DNA of 64,000 bases from contig DASXUK010000029.1 of assembly GCA_036504875.1 (NCBI GenBank), positions 16,101-80,100 of the forward strand, in the 5' to 3' direction. This document shows positions 16,151 to 25,048 of the stretch, piece after piece. The translations under genes and the position numbers were made by a program. Source of the DNA: JACPFJ01 sp036504875. Lineage in GTDB: Bacteria; Desulfobacterota; Desulfuromonadia; Geobacterales; Pseudopelobacteraceae. The notes beneath the pieces were generated by a model. It saw only the letters and a program-made list of their open reading frames with translations, was not told the DNA's origin and did no database searches. Position 1 is the first letter of the stretch, and each line of letters opens with the position of its first letter.

Positions 16151-17788
16151 ATGAAGGAGAAAAGTCTGGTTTTTGCGGCTATTGCTGTTGGGGCGGCTTG
16201 CCTGCTGTCAATTCCCGCCTTGACTACCGCCGCCAAGAGTGCCCCGGCTGTCAAAGCGCTTAAAAACGACGGACGGGCCAAGTGCTATGAATGCCATGAG
16301 GAGATCAAGGCGCTCAAGGAAGGATCAAAGCATGCCGCTTTGTCTTGTAAATCATGCCATGACAAGCTCGATGCGCATATGAACGACCCGGAAAAGAACC
16401 GGCCGGTCACGCTGATTGATCAGGCTCTGTGCGGCAAGTGTCACAAGGACCAGTACGACAGCTTCTATAAGGTTAATTACGAGGCGGCAGCCCGCAAGGA
16501 AAAAGGGGCTCCCACCGGACGTTCGCCGCTGCAGGACAAACTCCTGGCCCCTTACGGCTTTACCTTTGAACATAACGAACCGCGCGGCCACGCCTTCATG
16601 GTCATTGATCAGTTTGTGGTGGACCGCTTTCAGGGCGGCCGCTTTCAGTTCAAGAATGGCTGGCAGGGTGCCAGTGCCACCGGCAAAACCTGGGATGTCC
16701 TGACTGACAAGGTTGAAGGCAACAAGGAGTGGAAGCCGCTCTCGCAAAGCGCCATGGCCGGGAATCCGACCTGCATCCAATGCAAGACCTCCGACCATAT
16801 CCTCAAGTGGAAATTTCTGGGGGACAAGGATCCCAAGGCCAAGTGGAGCCGCGAGTCCAACATCGTCGAGGTGGCCAAGGACACCCATAACCCGGTCGGC
16901 TGCATCCATTGCCACGACCCGCATGGCGCCCAGGCCCGTATCGTCCGTGACGAGCTGATCAATCAGATCGACAAGGGCAACAAGATGTTTGCGGGCAAGG
17001 ATGGCAAGACCGATCTGAAGGTGATCAGTTTTCGGGATGGTTTCCGCAAGATCGGGATCATGAAGAAGAGCGACTCGCGCATGCTATGCGCCCAGTGCCA
17101 TGTGGAGTATGCCTGCGGCAAGGGTTACGAGTTCGGCAGCGCCAAGGGGATCGGTTATGACGATCCGCGCACCAACCATATGCCGCTCAAGCAGGTCAAG
17201 CAGCTCCTGGAACACTACCGGCAGCTCAATTTCTTCGACTTCAAGCACGAGGTCACCGGTGCCCAACTGGTCAAACTGCAGCACCCCGAGGCAGAGACCT
17301 ATTCCGGTAGCATCCACGACAAGGCCGGGGTTACCTGCTCGGACTGTCATATGCCCAAGCAGAAGGGTAAAAACGGCAAAATGTTTTCAACACATGGCGT
17401 GGTGCGCCCAAAAAACCACATCAAAGAATCTTGCCTCGGCTGCCATCCCAAGGATTCTGTCGAGAAAAAGCAGTATGAGATGGAGTCGGCCCAGAACTAT
17501 GTGCGCGGCAAAATGCGCAAGGCTGAATACTGGCTGGGGCAGTTGATTGATTCCTATGCCGCTGCCCAGCGCCTGGGGGTTGCGCCGACCATACTGGATC
17601 AGGCCCGCGCCAAGCATGAAGAGGCCCATGTGTTGTGGGAATGGTGGACCGCCGAGAATTCGGACGGCTTCCATAACCCTGACCTGGCCCGCGACAGCCT
17701 GACCGCATCGATCACCGCCTCCAAAACGGGAGTCAAGCTGTTGAATGATGCCATGACAGTGGTCAAGAAGGAAGAGACGAAGAAGTAG
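16151..17788 (+). CDS. Octaheme cytochrome c nitrite reductase (TvNiR/ONR type)
   Basis: 545-residue periplasmic enzyme that reduces nitrite to ammonium with six electrons. Signal peptide at residues 1-28. Eight heme motifs: C45YECH, C66KSCH, C94GKCH, C208IQCK, C251IHCH, C313AQCH, C396SDCH and C428LGCH. The fourth, with Lys in place of His, marks the catalytic heme, as in NrfA and TvNiR. Three extra N-terminal hemes separate it from pentaheme NrfA. Tyr320-Ala-Cys322 (HVEYACGKG) preserves the Tyr-x-Cys pair that is covalently linked in TvNiR, and His378 in KLQHPEAE is the likely catalytic His. No nrfH-like quinol dehydrogenase is adjacent. Start 16151 has AGGAGG upstream; an ATG 6 nt earlier is too close to it. 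Confidence 0.93.
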   Translation: MKEKSLVFAAIAVGAACLLSIPALTTAAKSAPAVKALKNDGRAKCYECHEEIKALKEGSKHAALSCKSCHDKLDAHMNDPEKNRPVTLIDQALCGKCHKDQYDSFYKVNYEAAARKEKGAPTGRSPLQDKLLAPYGFTFEHNEPRGHAFMVIDQFVVDRFQGGRFQFKNGWQGASATGKTWDVLTDKVEGNKEWKPLSQSAMAGNPTCIQCKTSDHILKWKFLGDKDPKAKWSRESNIVEVAKDTHNPVGCIHCHDPHGAQARIVRDELINQIDKGNKMFAGKDGKTDLKVISFRDGFRKIGIMKKSDSRMLCAQCHVEYACGKGYEFGSAKGIGYDDPRTNHMPLKQVKQLLEHYRQLNFFDFKHEVTGAQLVKLQHPEAETYSGSIHDKAGVTCSDCHMPKQKGKNGKMFSTHGVVRPKNHIKESCLGCHPKDSVEKKQYEMESAQNYVRGKMRKAEYWLGQLIDSYAAAQRLGVAPTILDQARAKHEEAHVLWEWWTAENSDGFHNPDLARDSLTASITASKTGVKLLNDAMTVVKKEETKK

Positions 17789-17815
17789 AATAAATTTCCA
17801 GATTGTTTGCGCTAA

Positions 17816-17845
17816 GCCCTGTTCCGAAAGGAATGGGGCTTTTTT
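17816..17845 (+). terminator. Rho-independent terminator after the nitrite reductase gene
   Basis: GCCCTGTTCC-GAAA-GGAATGGGGC forms a 10-bp stem with two G-U pairs and a GNRA tetraloop, followed by TTTTTT. Confidence 0.9.
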
Positions 17846-17965
17846 CGCAGGAGCTGAATATAGACAATCATGTCATTCCTGCTACAATGCAGGCAATTGA
17901 ATCTATTTCCCCAGTTCCAGCCGTTATATTGGCTGATTTAAGATTGCATTTAAACAGGAGGTTTT

Positions 17966-18922
17966 ATGCGAGCCATTTTATCTGTTTCCACTCTGGTTCT
18001 GTTGGCGCTCCTCTCCGGCTGCGCTTTTAATATGCCGCTGATACCGCCTCCCCAGCCTTTGCAGGAACAGGTGCTGGAAGGGGAGGGGCATAAGAAAATT
18101 CTGCTCCTGGATATCAGCGGGACTATCTCGGAGGAGGAGAAAGCGGGCGGACTTTTAGGGCGCTCATCTTCTTCCATGGTATCGGTGATCCGTGAATCGC
18201 TCCACAAGGCCGAGAAGGACGAGGATCTGGCCGGCATTATTCTGCGGATCAACTCCCCCGGCGGGACTGTGACTGCCAGCGATATCATCCACCACGATCT
18301 CCTGGAATTCAAAAAGCGCAAAAAGGTGCCGGTTCTGGCCTGCATCATGAGCGTTGGCGCCTCAGGCGGTTATTATGTGGCGGCGGCGGCCGATGAGATC
18401 GTGGCCCATCCGACCGCCATTACCGGATCGATCGGCGTGATCATGATGAAGTTCAATGTCGAAGGGTTGTTGGGCAAGATCGGCGTGGAGGAGCAGACTG
18501 TAAAGTCGGGAGATAAAAAGGACATCCTGTCTCCTTTCCGCAAGGCCACCCCCGAGGAGGTCAAGCTGGCCCAGGAGATAATTGATCAGCTTTATGGTCG
18601 TTTTATGGACATAGCCCTGGCGCGGCCTGGCAACAAGCTGTCGCGGGATGAGTTGCGCAAGTTGGCCGATGGCCGGATCTACACCGCCGGGCAGGCCTTG
18701 GAGGCCAGGCTGATTGATCGGATCGGATATCTGGATGATGTCATTGCTACCATCCGGAAGCAGGCCGGTGACGACAAGGCGCGGGTAGTGAGCTACTACC
18801 GTCCCGGCAACTACAAGGGCAGCATCTATGCCGGAGCGGGTGAAAGAGATGGTCTGGTGGATACGCTGAGCGGATTTAGCAGCTTTTCAGGCGGAAGTTT
18901 CATGTATCTTTGGCGACCATAA
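17966..18922 (+). CDS. sppA: Signal peptide peptidase SppA-type protease (S49 family), lipoprotein
   Basis: 318-residue single-domain S49 peptidase that degrades cleaved signal peptides at the membrane. It has a lipobox (LALLSGC) rather than a transmembrane anchor. The nucleophile Ser lies in MSVGASGGYYVAAAAD, and the oxyanion region in INSPGGTVTASD. The Lys base is expected in the SGDKKDILSPFR region. AGGAGG precedes the ATG by 4 nt. The last 23 nt overlap the convergent amidotransferase gene. Confidence 0.9.
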   Translation: MRAILSVSTLVLLALLSGCAFNMPLIPPPQPLQEQVLEGEGHKKILLLDISGTISEEEKAGGLLGRSSSSMVSVIRESLHKAEKDEDLAGIILRINSPGGTVTASDIIHHDLLEFKKRKKVPVLACIMSVGASGGYYVAAAADEIVAHPTAITGSIGVIMMKFNVEGLLGKIGVEEQTVKSGDKKDILSPFRKATPEEVKLAQEIIDQLYGRFMDIALARPGNKLSRDELRKLADGRIYTAGQALEARLIDRIGYLDDVIATIRKQAGDDKARVVSYYRPGNYKGSIYAGAGERDGLVDTLSGFSSFSGGSFMYLWRP

Positions 18923-19586
18923 GAAAATTATCCAGCAGCCGGGCGGATACCTGACAGTACTCTACCTTGCGGGCCCGCCAGGCGTTCAATAACTCCTCGG
19001 TGCGCACCTTGGTGGCCGGGTCCCAGGCGCACCAGTCGCGGATAATGGTTTCAGTTACTTCGGGATGAAACTGCAGTCCCCAGGCTGTGCGGCCAAAGCG
19101 GAAAGCTTGATGCGGGCAGGCCGGGCTGGAGGCTAACAGCAGAGCCCCCTCCGGAAGATCAAAGCTGTCGTGATGCCACTGAAAGGTGGTCAACAGCTTC
19201 CCAATATTTTTAAGAAGCGGATCCTGGCAGCCAGCCTGGTTGAGCGTAACCTCCAGTGTCCCCAGTTCTTCCCAACGGTTGGAGACCACTTTGGCGCCCA
19301 GCGCCGCTGCCAGGAGCTGACCCCCCAGACAAACCCCCAGATAAGGAATCCCCTGCTCGACAATCTCCCCGATAAACTTTTTCAGTGGGCTTAGAAACGG
19401 AAACTTTGTATCTTCATTGGCGCCCATGGCGCCTCCCAGGACGATCACCGCTGTAATCAGCGATGGCTCGGGCAGCGCCTCCTCGCGCCAGGTTTGGACC
19501 AGTGACCAGCGCTGTTTCAAGCGGTCAAGCTGGTCTGCCAGCAGACCAGGTGGAACTTGCGGGTCGTTTTGAATGATATGGATCAT
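18900..19586 (-). CDS. Class I glutamine amidotransferase (GMP-synthase-like)
   Basis: 228-residue GATase1 protein. The catalytic triad is visible: Cys in YLGVCLGGQLLA, His and Glu in GLQFHPEVTE. The fold is that of the stand-alone GuaA-type amidotransferase, with no synthetase domain. Members hydrolyse glutamine or related gamma-glutamyl amides; the partner here is unknown. Its 3' end overlaps sppA by 23 nt on the opposite strand. Confidence 0.88.
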   Translation of the reverse strand: MIHIIQNDPQVPPGLLADQLDRLKQRWSLVQTWREEALPEPSLITAVIVLGGAMGANEDTKFPFLSPLKKFIGEIVEQGIPYLGVCLGGQLLAAALGAKVVSNRWEELGTLEVTLNQAGCQDPLLKNIGKLLTTFQWHHDSFDLPEGALLLASSPACPHQAFRFGRTAWGLQFHPEVTETIIRDWCAWDPATKVRTEELLNAWRARKVEYCQVSARLLDNFLMVAKDT

Positions 19587-19804
19587 GCGCTATCCTTCAT
19601 GGGTGTGATGGGCTCCAGCCTTTGTCCGGAAACAGATGCTACATCTAAAATTGGTGTCTGTCGACCCCCAGCTTCAGTCCTTAGTAAAAATTAAACAAAA
19701 ATAATCTTTTGATGTTGCTAGGTGGAAAAATGCTGATTACTGTCCGGTTTTGGCATATGATGACTAAACAACTTTTTAATAATGAATAACTCGAGGAGTA
19801 AGAC

Positions 19805-21133
19805 GTGCCGAAGACACTTCCCAAAATGCTCTATGCCGACCAACGGGGCAATATCTTTGATCATCCTGAACTCTGTATGGCCGGGATGAGCGCCAATGAG
19901 CCGGTATTGCCGGAAGATGTTGAGCTGATCCCGCTGCCCGAAGACAGCAAACTATTCACTATGCCGGATATGCCACCGGTGGCTTGGGATGCCAGGAAGA
20001 AGAGTTTTGTTACTGTTCCGGAGGTGCGCGAAGGGCGCAGAAGTCAGCCGATCCAAGCAGTGGCGGCTTTTATGGCCCCTGGTTATGCGCGTACGCTGCT
20101 TCCGGCCTGCGATTACTTCGCCAAGACTACCCATTTGCCGCTCTGGTCCTACACTGCCGTGGGTTGGGATGAAGCGCGCGACTGTTTTGTTGTGGCAGCC
20201 AGCAAGGTCGATAATAACAGTAACTGGAATCCCTGCAATTATGACGACCGGACCCTGGACCCGCTTGTGCGCCAAATGTTGCAGGAAATGCCCGGTAATC
20301 GCCTGCTGGAGCAGTTGTCTCGTTGCGCCGTGGATTACCATTGTTTTGCCGCCAAGAATCTTTTCTACCGTCGCTGGGAGGCCCCGCTGCCGACCTCGCC
20401 AATCTGCAATTCAGCCTGTCTCGGCTGCATCAGCTTGCAACCCTCCGAGTGCTGTCCCGCCAACCACGAGCGGATCAGCTTCGTGCCCACACCGGAAGAG
20501 ATCGTCGAAATTGCCCTGCCGCATCTGGAACAGGCCGAACAGGCGATTGTCTCCTATGGCCAGGGCTGCGAAGGCGACCCAATCCTGCAGGCCGATACCA
20601 TTGCTATTGCCACCCGGCGTCTTAAACAGGCTACCAGCGGTGGCACGGTCAACTTCAACTCCAACGGCTCGATTCCGGAGCGGGTGCAGCTTCTCTGTGA
20701 TAGCGGCATGGACTCGTTTCGCTTTTCGATGAATTCGGTCCAGGAAGAGCTTTACAACCGCTACTATCGCCCAAAGGGCTACACGTTTGCGGACGTTATA
20801 AAATCCGTGAAAACGGCCAAACAAGCCGGCCGCTTCACCATGATCAACTATCTGATTTCCCCCGGTGTTTCCGATTCCCCTCAAGAGGTGCAGGCTCTGC
20901 TACAGTTTGTGGCCGAAACCGGGCTGGACATGATCCAGATGCGCAATTTGTCGATAGACCCTGATTATTACAATCGTGAAATGGGGGCGACTTCTAAGGG
21001 AATCGGCATGTACCGTCTGTTGCAACAGTTGAAAAAGGAATTTCCGCGCCTGCAATTTGGCTATTACAACCGGACCCGAGAAAATTTTTATCCCCCCGAT
21101 CTGGAAAAGAGCTGGCCGCTAGCAGAAGTTTAG
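19805..21133 (+). CDS. Radical SAM protein of unknown function
   Basis: 442-residue protein with an N-terminal region of about 190 residues and then a radical SAM core. The cluster motif is CNSACLGC (near residues 202-209), followed by a Cys-rich stretch SECCPANH that might hold an extra metal or contact the substrate. Later motifs include GCEGDP and FRFSMNSV in the barrel. The start is GTG 19805, with GAGGAG 6 nt upstream. No peptide substrate or pathway gene lies next to it; the sensor genes downstream are 180 nt away. Superfamily clear, reaction not assignable. Confidence 0.85.
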   Translation: MPKTLPKMLYADQRGNIFDHPELCMAGMSANEPVLPEDVELIPLPEDSKLFTMPDMPPVAWDARKKSFVTVPEVREGRRSQPIQAVAAFMAPGYARTLLPACDYFAKTTHLPLWSYTAVGWDEARDCFVVAASKVDNNSNWNPCNYDDRTLDPLVRQMLQEMPGNRLLEQLSRCAVDYHCFAAKNLFYRRWEAPLPTSPICNSACLGCISLQPSECCPANHERISFVPTPEEIVEIALPHLEQAEQAIVSYGQGCEGDPILQADTIAIATRRLKQATSGGTVNFNSNGSIPERVQLLCDSGMDSFRFSMNSVQEELYNRYYRPKGYTFADVIKSVKTAKQAGRFTMINYLISPGVSDSPQEVQALLQFVAETGLDMIQMRNLSIDPDYYNREMGATSKGIGMYRLLQQLKKEFPRLQFGYYNRTRENFYPPDLEKSWPLAEV

Positions 21134-21315
21134 CAGGAGCGGCAGTGAGTGGTGGCCTCTTCTAATTATCCGAGGCAATTAAATGCGGCAGGTTTCACTG
21201 CTTGAATGCTGTCCAGTTGACAATTTTTTTAAATTCTGAAAGAATTTAACAGCGTTCTATTTCTTAAACTTAGCCGTCTTCAAATCGCAGGGCCGCTGAC
21301 CAAATGGAGACGCCG

Positions 21316-22623
21316 ATGATTGCTAATTCAAGCCCTCAGAGAAGCAACCCGGTAATCGATGATGCCCTTCTCCTGGAGATCCTTCAGGGTACGCCAATCC
21401 CGACTTTTGTCATTGATTCCGAACATACCATCACCCACTGGAACACGGCCTGCGAAAACACCACCGGCTTTTCGGCCCGCCAAATGGTCGGCACAAAGGA
21501 GCATTGGAAGGCTTTTTATACGCAGGCCCGGCCGTTGATGATCGATCTAATACTGGATAAGGCGACCGAGGAGGAAATCAGTCGCAATTATAGCCACTGG
21601 CGCTGCTCAAAAATGGTTCCCGGGGCCTATGAAGCCGAGGACTATTTCGCTAGCATGGGCAAGGCTGGAACCTGGCTTTATTTTACAGCCGCACTGCTGC
21701 GGAACGTGCAGGGTCAGGTTATCGGGGCAATTGAAACCCTTCAGGATATCAGCGACCGCAAGCGGGCCGAGGACAGACTTAAAAACTATAACGACCAGCT
21801 TGAGGAACAGGTGCGGCAACGGACCAGCGAACTGTCTGAGGTAAACTGGCAGCTGCTGATCGAGATCAACGCGCATCAAGAGGCAAGGGACAAGTTGCAT
21901 CAAGCCCATCAAGAGCTGTCTCTGGAAGCTGCTGCCCTGGCACTGACCAATGAAGATTTGACTCAATATGCCTCGACAGTATCGCATGACCTGCGTTCCC
22001 CGCTGCGTGCAATCCGCTTCTATGCCGATATCTTGCAGGAGGAGCTGGAGGGTGTTCTAAACGAAAAACAGGCAAAACACTTCTGCGGCTTGAAAAAAGC
22101 GTTGGTCCGTGGAGAAGATCTGGTGCGCGACCTGTTGGAATATTCGCAGGTCACAAAGAAAGAGATCTTTTCGCAACGTATCGAGCCTGAGCTGGTTTTT
22201 AAGGAACTGATTTCAGCCAAGCATATAGCTGACGACGTAGAGGTGCTGATGCATGACGATTGGCCGCTGATAGCGTGTGATCAGACTCTTTTTGAACAGA
22301 TTTTCTGTAATCTGATCAGCAATGCGCTCAAGTTTAACGGTTCACAGAAAAAAATCCTCGAATTGGGTTGGCTGAAGCAGGATAACGGCCGCTGCGAATT
22401 GTTTGTTCGCGACAACGGCATCGGCATTGAAGCCCGCTATCATGAGCAGGTCTTCCAGATGTTGCAGAGGCTGCACACCCAACAGGAATATGAGGGGACC
22501 GGCATTGGTCTGGCTATCGTGCGCAAGGCGGCTGAAAGATTAAACGGCTCGGTGCGGCTGGAATCGCTGCCGGAGCAAGGGAGCACGTTTTATGTTTCCT
22601 TACCCCTGTGGAAAAGCAGTTAG
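21316..22623 (+). CDS. PAS sensor histidine kinase (cytoplasmic)
   Basis: 435-residue soluble kinase: PAS domain (about residues 20-145) with PTFVIDSEHTITHWNTACENTTG split across its first strands, a coiled coil (about 150-220), HisKA with phospho-acceptor His in STVSHDLRSPLRA, then HATPase with N box NLISNALKF, DNGIGI and GTGIGLAIV. There is no membrane segment. Start 21316 is preferred over 21304 because GGAG lies 6 nt upstream. Its PAS domain is closely similar to that of the next gene product, 67 nt downstream, so both may sense the same signal. Confidence 0.9.
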   Translation: MIANSSPQRSNPVIDDALLLEILQGTPIPTFVIDSEHTITHWNTACENTTGFSARQMVGTKEHWKAFYTQARPLMIDLILDKATEEEISRNYSHWRCSKMVPGAYEAEDYFASMGKAGTWLYFTAALLRNVQGQVIGAIETLQDISDRKRAEDRLKNYNDQLEEQVRQRTSELSEVNWQLLIEINAHQEARDKLHQAHQELSLEAAALALTNEDLTQYASTVSHDLRSPLRAIRFYADILQEELEGVLNEKQAKHFCGLKKALVRGEDLVRDLLEYSQVTKKEIFSQRIEPELVFKELISAKHIADDVEVLMHDDWPLIACDQTLFEQIFCNLISNALKFNGSQKKILELGWLKQDNGRCELFVRDNGIGIEARYHEQVFQMLQRLHTQQEYEGTGIGLAIVRKAAERLNGSVRLESLPEQGSTFYVSLPLWKSS

Positions 22624-22690
22624 TAATGGTGCAGCTGTTTCCGAAAATAATCCAACTTTGTGGCAACTGACGAGCTCTCGGAGGTGACAC

Positions 22691-24103
22691 ATGAAAAAGG
22701 ATCCCATGTTGCTGCGCATACTTTTGGTGGAGGACAATGAGCATGATCAACTGGCTTTTTGCAGCGCTTTCCGAAAAAGCGGGATCAACTGCAAGGTAAC
22801 CGATTGTACCAATGTGCCACACGCATTGGGCTTAATTATGGGCGATGCCACAAATTACGATGTGGTGGTGATAGATCATCACCTGCCCGGGATCTATGGG
22901 CTGGATCTGTGCGCCGAGTTGCTTAGCCGCCAGATAGCCATCCCGCTGGTTATCCTCACCGGTTACGGATCCGAGCAGGTAGCGGTCGAGGCCCTCAAGA
23001 TGGGGGTCTACGAGTACATCATCAAAGACTCAGAGAACAATTATCTAGCGATGCTGCCGGTGCTGATCCCGGATGTGGTCCGCAAATATGGTGAGCGGCT
23101 GGCACGTGAGCGGGCCGAGGAAGAGTTGCGGGAAAGCCGCGAAAGACTGGCCCAGATCGTGGAAGGCTTCTCGGTACCAACCTTTGTTATTGATGAGCAT
23201 CATATTATTACCCATTGGAACCGGGCCTGTGCCAATACCACCGGCTTGGCGGCCTCCGAGGTGATCGGCACCAGCAATCACTGGCGTGCCTTTTATCCGT
23301 CCGAACGTCCGATTATGGCCGATCTGATCGTTGACGGCGCTGATGAAGAGGTTTTTAACCGGCATTATCAGGGCAAGTGCCGCCGCTCTACAGTAATCGA
23401 TAAGGCCTACGAGGCTGAGGATTATTTCCCCCATTTTGGTGAGAACGGTAGGTGGCTGTACTTCACGGCGGCTCCCTCACTAAATCGTGACGGCAAGATT
23501 ATCGGAGCCATTGAGACCCTGCAGGATATTACCGAGCGCAAGCAGGCCGAAGAGGCGCTGCGAGCCAGCGAACATCGCTATCACGAACTCAGTATCACCG
23601 ATGGCCTGACCAGGCTTTTTAACTCGCGCCACTTTTATGGTCAGATCGAGGTCGAGATGGAGCGCGCCCAGCGCTATCAGCATCCCTTGTCATTGATGAT
23701 GCTGGATGTTGATAATTTCAAGTGCTTCAACGATACCTACGGGCATCTGGAAGGGGACCGCGTGCTGAGCGAACTGGCCCTGGTAATTCGTGACTGTATC
23801 CGGCTGTCCGACTCAGCCTACCGTTACGGCGGGGAGGAGTTTGTTGTTCTTCTGCCGGAGACTGACAGCGAAGAGGCGCTTCGGGTGGCGGAACGGCTGC
23901 GGATCGCCTTTGCAGATAAGCTGTTCTACCCCGCCAGTGACATCGGTGTTAATATGACCATCAGCATTGGAGTCGGCCTGTACCGGTCAGGCGATGATGC
24001 CCGGACCTTTATCAGCCGAATTGACGCATGTACTTATGCAGCCAAGGGGCAAGGCAAAAACAGGGTGGTGTCCAATGAAAATCGAGGATTTTTAAAACTT
24101 TAA
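22691..24103 (+). CDS. REC-PAS-GGDEF response regulator (diguanylate cyclase)
   Basis: 470-residue protein. REC domain at residues 8-125, with the phospho-acceptor Asp in VVVIDHHLPG. PAS at about 150-275 resembles the upstream kinase (shared THWNRACANTTG and GAIETLQDIT). GGDEF at about 295-460 has the active variant YGGEEFVVLLPE. It should make c-di-GMP when activated, probably by the kinase encoded just upstream (67-nt gap, inference). No RxxD inhibitory site is obvious. Confidence 0.92.
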   Translation: MKKDPMLLRILLVEDNEHDQLAFCSAFRKSGINCKVTDCTNVPHALGLIMGDATNYDVVVIDHHLPGIYGLDLCAELLSRQIAIPLVILTGYGSEQVAVEALKMGVYEYIIKDSENNYLAMLPVLIPDVVRKYGERLARERAEEELRESRERLAQIVEGFSVPTFVIDEHHIITHWNRACANTTGLAASEVIGTSNHWRAFYPSERPIMADLIVDGADEEVFNRHYQGKCRRSTVIDKAYEAEDYFPHFGENGRWLYFTAAPSLNRDGKIIGAIETLQDITERKQAEEALRASEHRYHELSITDGLTRLFNSRHFYGQIEVEMERAQRYQHPLSLMMLDVDNFKCFNDTYGHLEGDRVLSELALVIRDCIRLSDSAYRYGGEEFVVLLPETDSEEALRVAERLRIAFADKLFYPASDIGVNMTISIGVGLYRSGDDARTFISRIDACTYAAKGQGKNRVVSNENRGFLKL

Positions 24104-24129
24104 CAGGTGCTTATTGATAGTGTTTCAGG

Positions 24130-24162
24130 GGGATCGGTTTGTTGTGAGCCGGTTCCTTTTTT
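24130..24162 (+). terminator. Rho-independent terminator after the REC-PAS-GGDEF gene
   Basis: GGGATCGG pairs with CCGGTTCC (two G-U) around an 11-nt loop and is followed by TTTTTT. Confidence 0.75.
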
Positions 24163-24766
24163 ATTTTATGTCTATGACTAAAACATCCTTACAACCTGAT
24201 GTTGTAAGCGTTTATGCCTGATGGTCTCCGAATCAACGTTCGCAACTCTATCCCCGCATGTAAACTTTTCTCCCTAAGGTCTTAAATATAAAGTTCGCCT
24301 AAAATAGCCAAAGGTTTTGATTTTAACTACAACCCTCGACAGCCCCAAAAAGCCTGATATTAGTATAAATGAAAAATTTGTAATTAATATCCTGAGCAAC
24401 CAAACCATTTATGAGAATGGGTCGGAAAGCAACCGATCTGTCTGATTCAAATCTTCACATCAATAGCAACACATCTTTTTTTAGTCAACTGACAGCTAAG
24501 CTGCAACATATATCTTTTTTTACATAATATTTAACTTTAGCTTGATAGTTAAGTGCTTACAATGACTTGGTATACCACCAGTATCATTGCTACTTATCAA
24601 AATATAAGGGTATGTCTTGTTTTATGGACTCGCCAAAGGTCTGTTTTATTAAGAAATTCATCCCAGTAGAAAGGAGGTTTTAGACCATATACGCTTACTA
24701 AATAAATTTAAAACAATCGTAAATTAAATGTTTACTGTAAATAACTCTTAAGAAAGGAGATATCAA
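24163..24766. other. AT-rich intergenic region upstream of the multicopper oxidase operon
   Basis: No gene is supported. The region is much more AT-rich than its flanks and probably holds the promoter and leader of the next operon. TGGTATACCA at 24568-24577 is a perfect 10-bp palindrome of GntR-operator type. A strong AAGGAG precedes the next ATG. Confidence 0.5.
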
Positions 24767-25048
24767 ATGGTGAAAAGTAGAGTCTTTTATTTCTTTTGTT
24801 TTTTGATAGGGCTAGGGCTGGCTGTCCTTGCCTGCGGAGTTGATCAAGCACGTGCACAATCTTCAAAAGATGTGCAATCGCAAGCAGTGCAATCAACGCT
24901 TCAGAGTACACAAAAATCAGGGCACCAGAGGAGGCAAGAAGCAAAAAAAAGACTTCAGGAAGCCATCGAAGCGCGAAAAGCCGAGAGGCTAGCAGCACCT
25001 GACAAAGCAGCTCCTGACAAATACGCCAAGGGGGTGCAGAATGAATAA
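24767..25048 (+). CDS. Small secreted protein with Lys/Arg/Glu-rich helix
   Basis: 93-residue protein of unknown function. Signal peptide (VFYFFCFLIGLGLAVLACG; AQA-like cleavage near RAQS), then a Gln/Ser segment and a charged helix HQRRQEAKKRLQEAIEARKAERL, which may be a coiled coil. AAGGAG sits 8 nt before the ATG. Its end overlaps the multicopper oxidase start by 8 nt, so it is co-translated with it and may be an assembly or secretion partner (inference). Confidence 0.75.
   Translation: MVKSRVFYFFCFLIGLGLAVLACGVDQARAQSSKDVQSQAVQSTLQSTQKSGHQRRQEAKKRLQEAIEARKAERLAAPDKAAPDKYAKGVQNE

Noticed and set aside
20411..20884. 157-codon minus-strand frame inside the radical SAM gene
   Set aside because: Shadow of a gene with clear motifs on the plus strand.
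24163..24766. c-di-GMP (GEMM) riboswitch before the multicopper oxidase operon
   Set aside because: The GEMM core signatures were looked for and not found.
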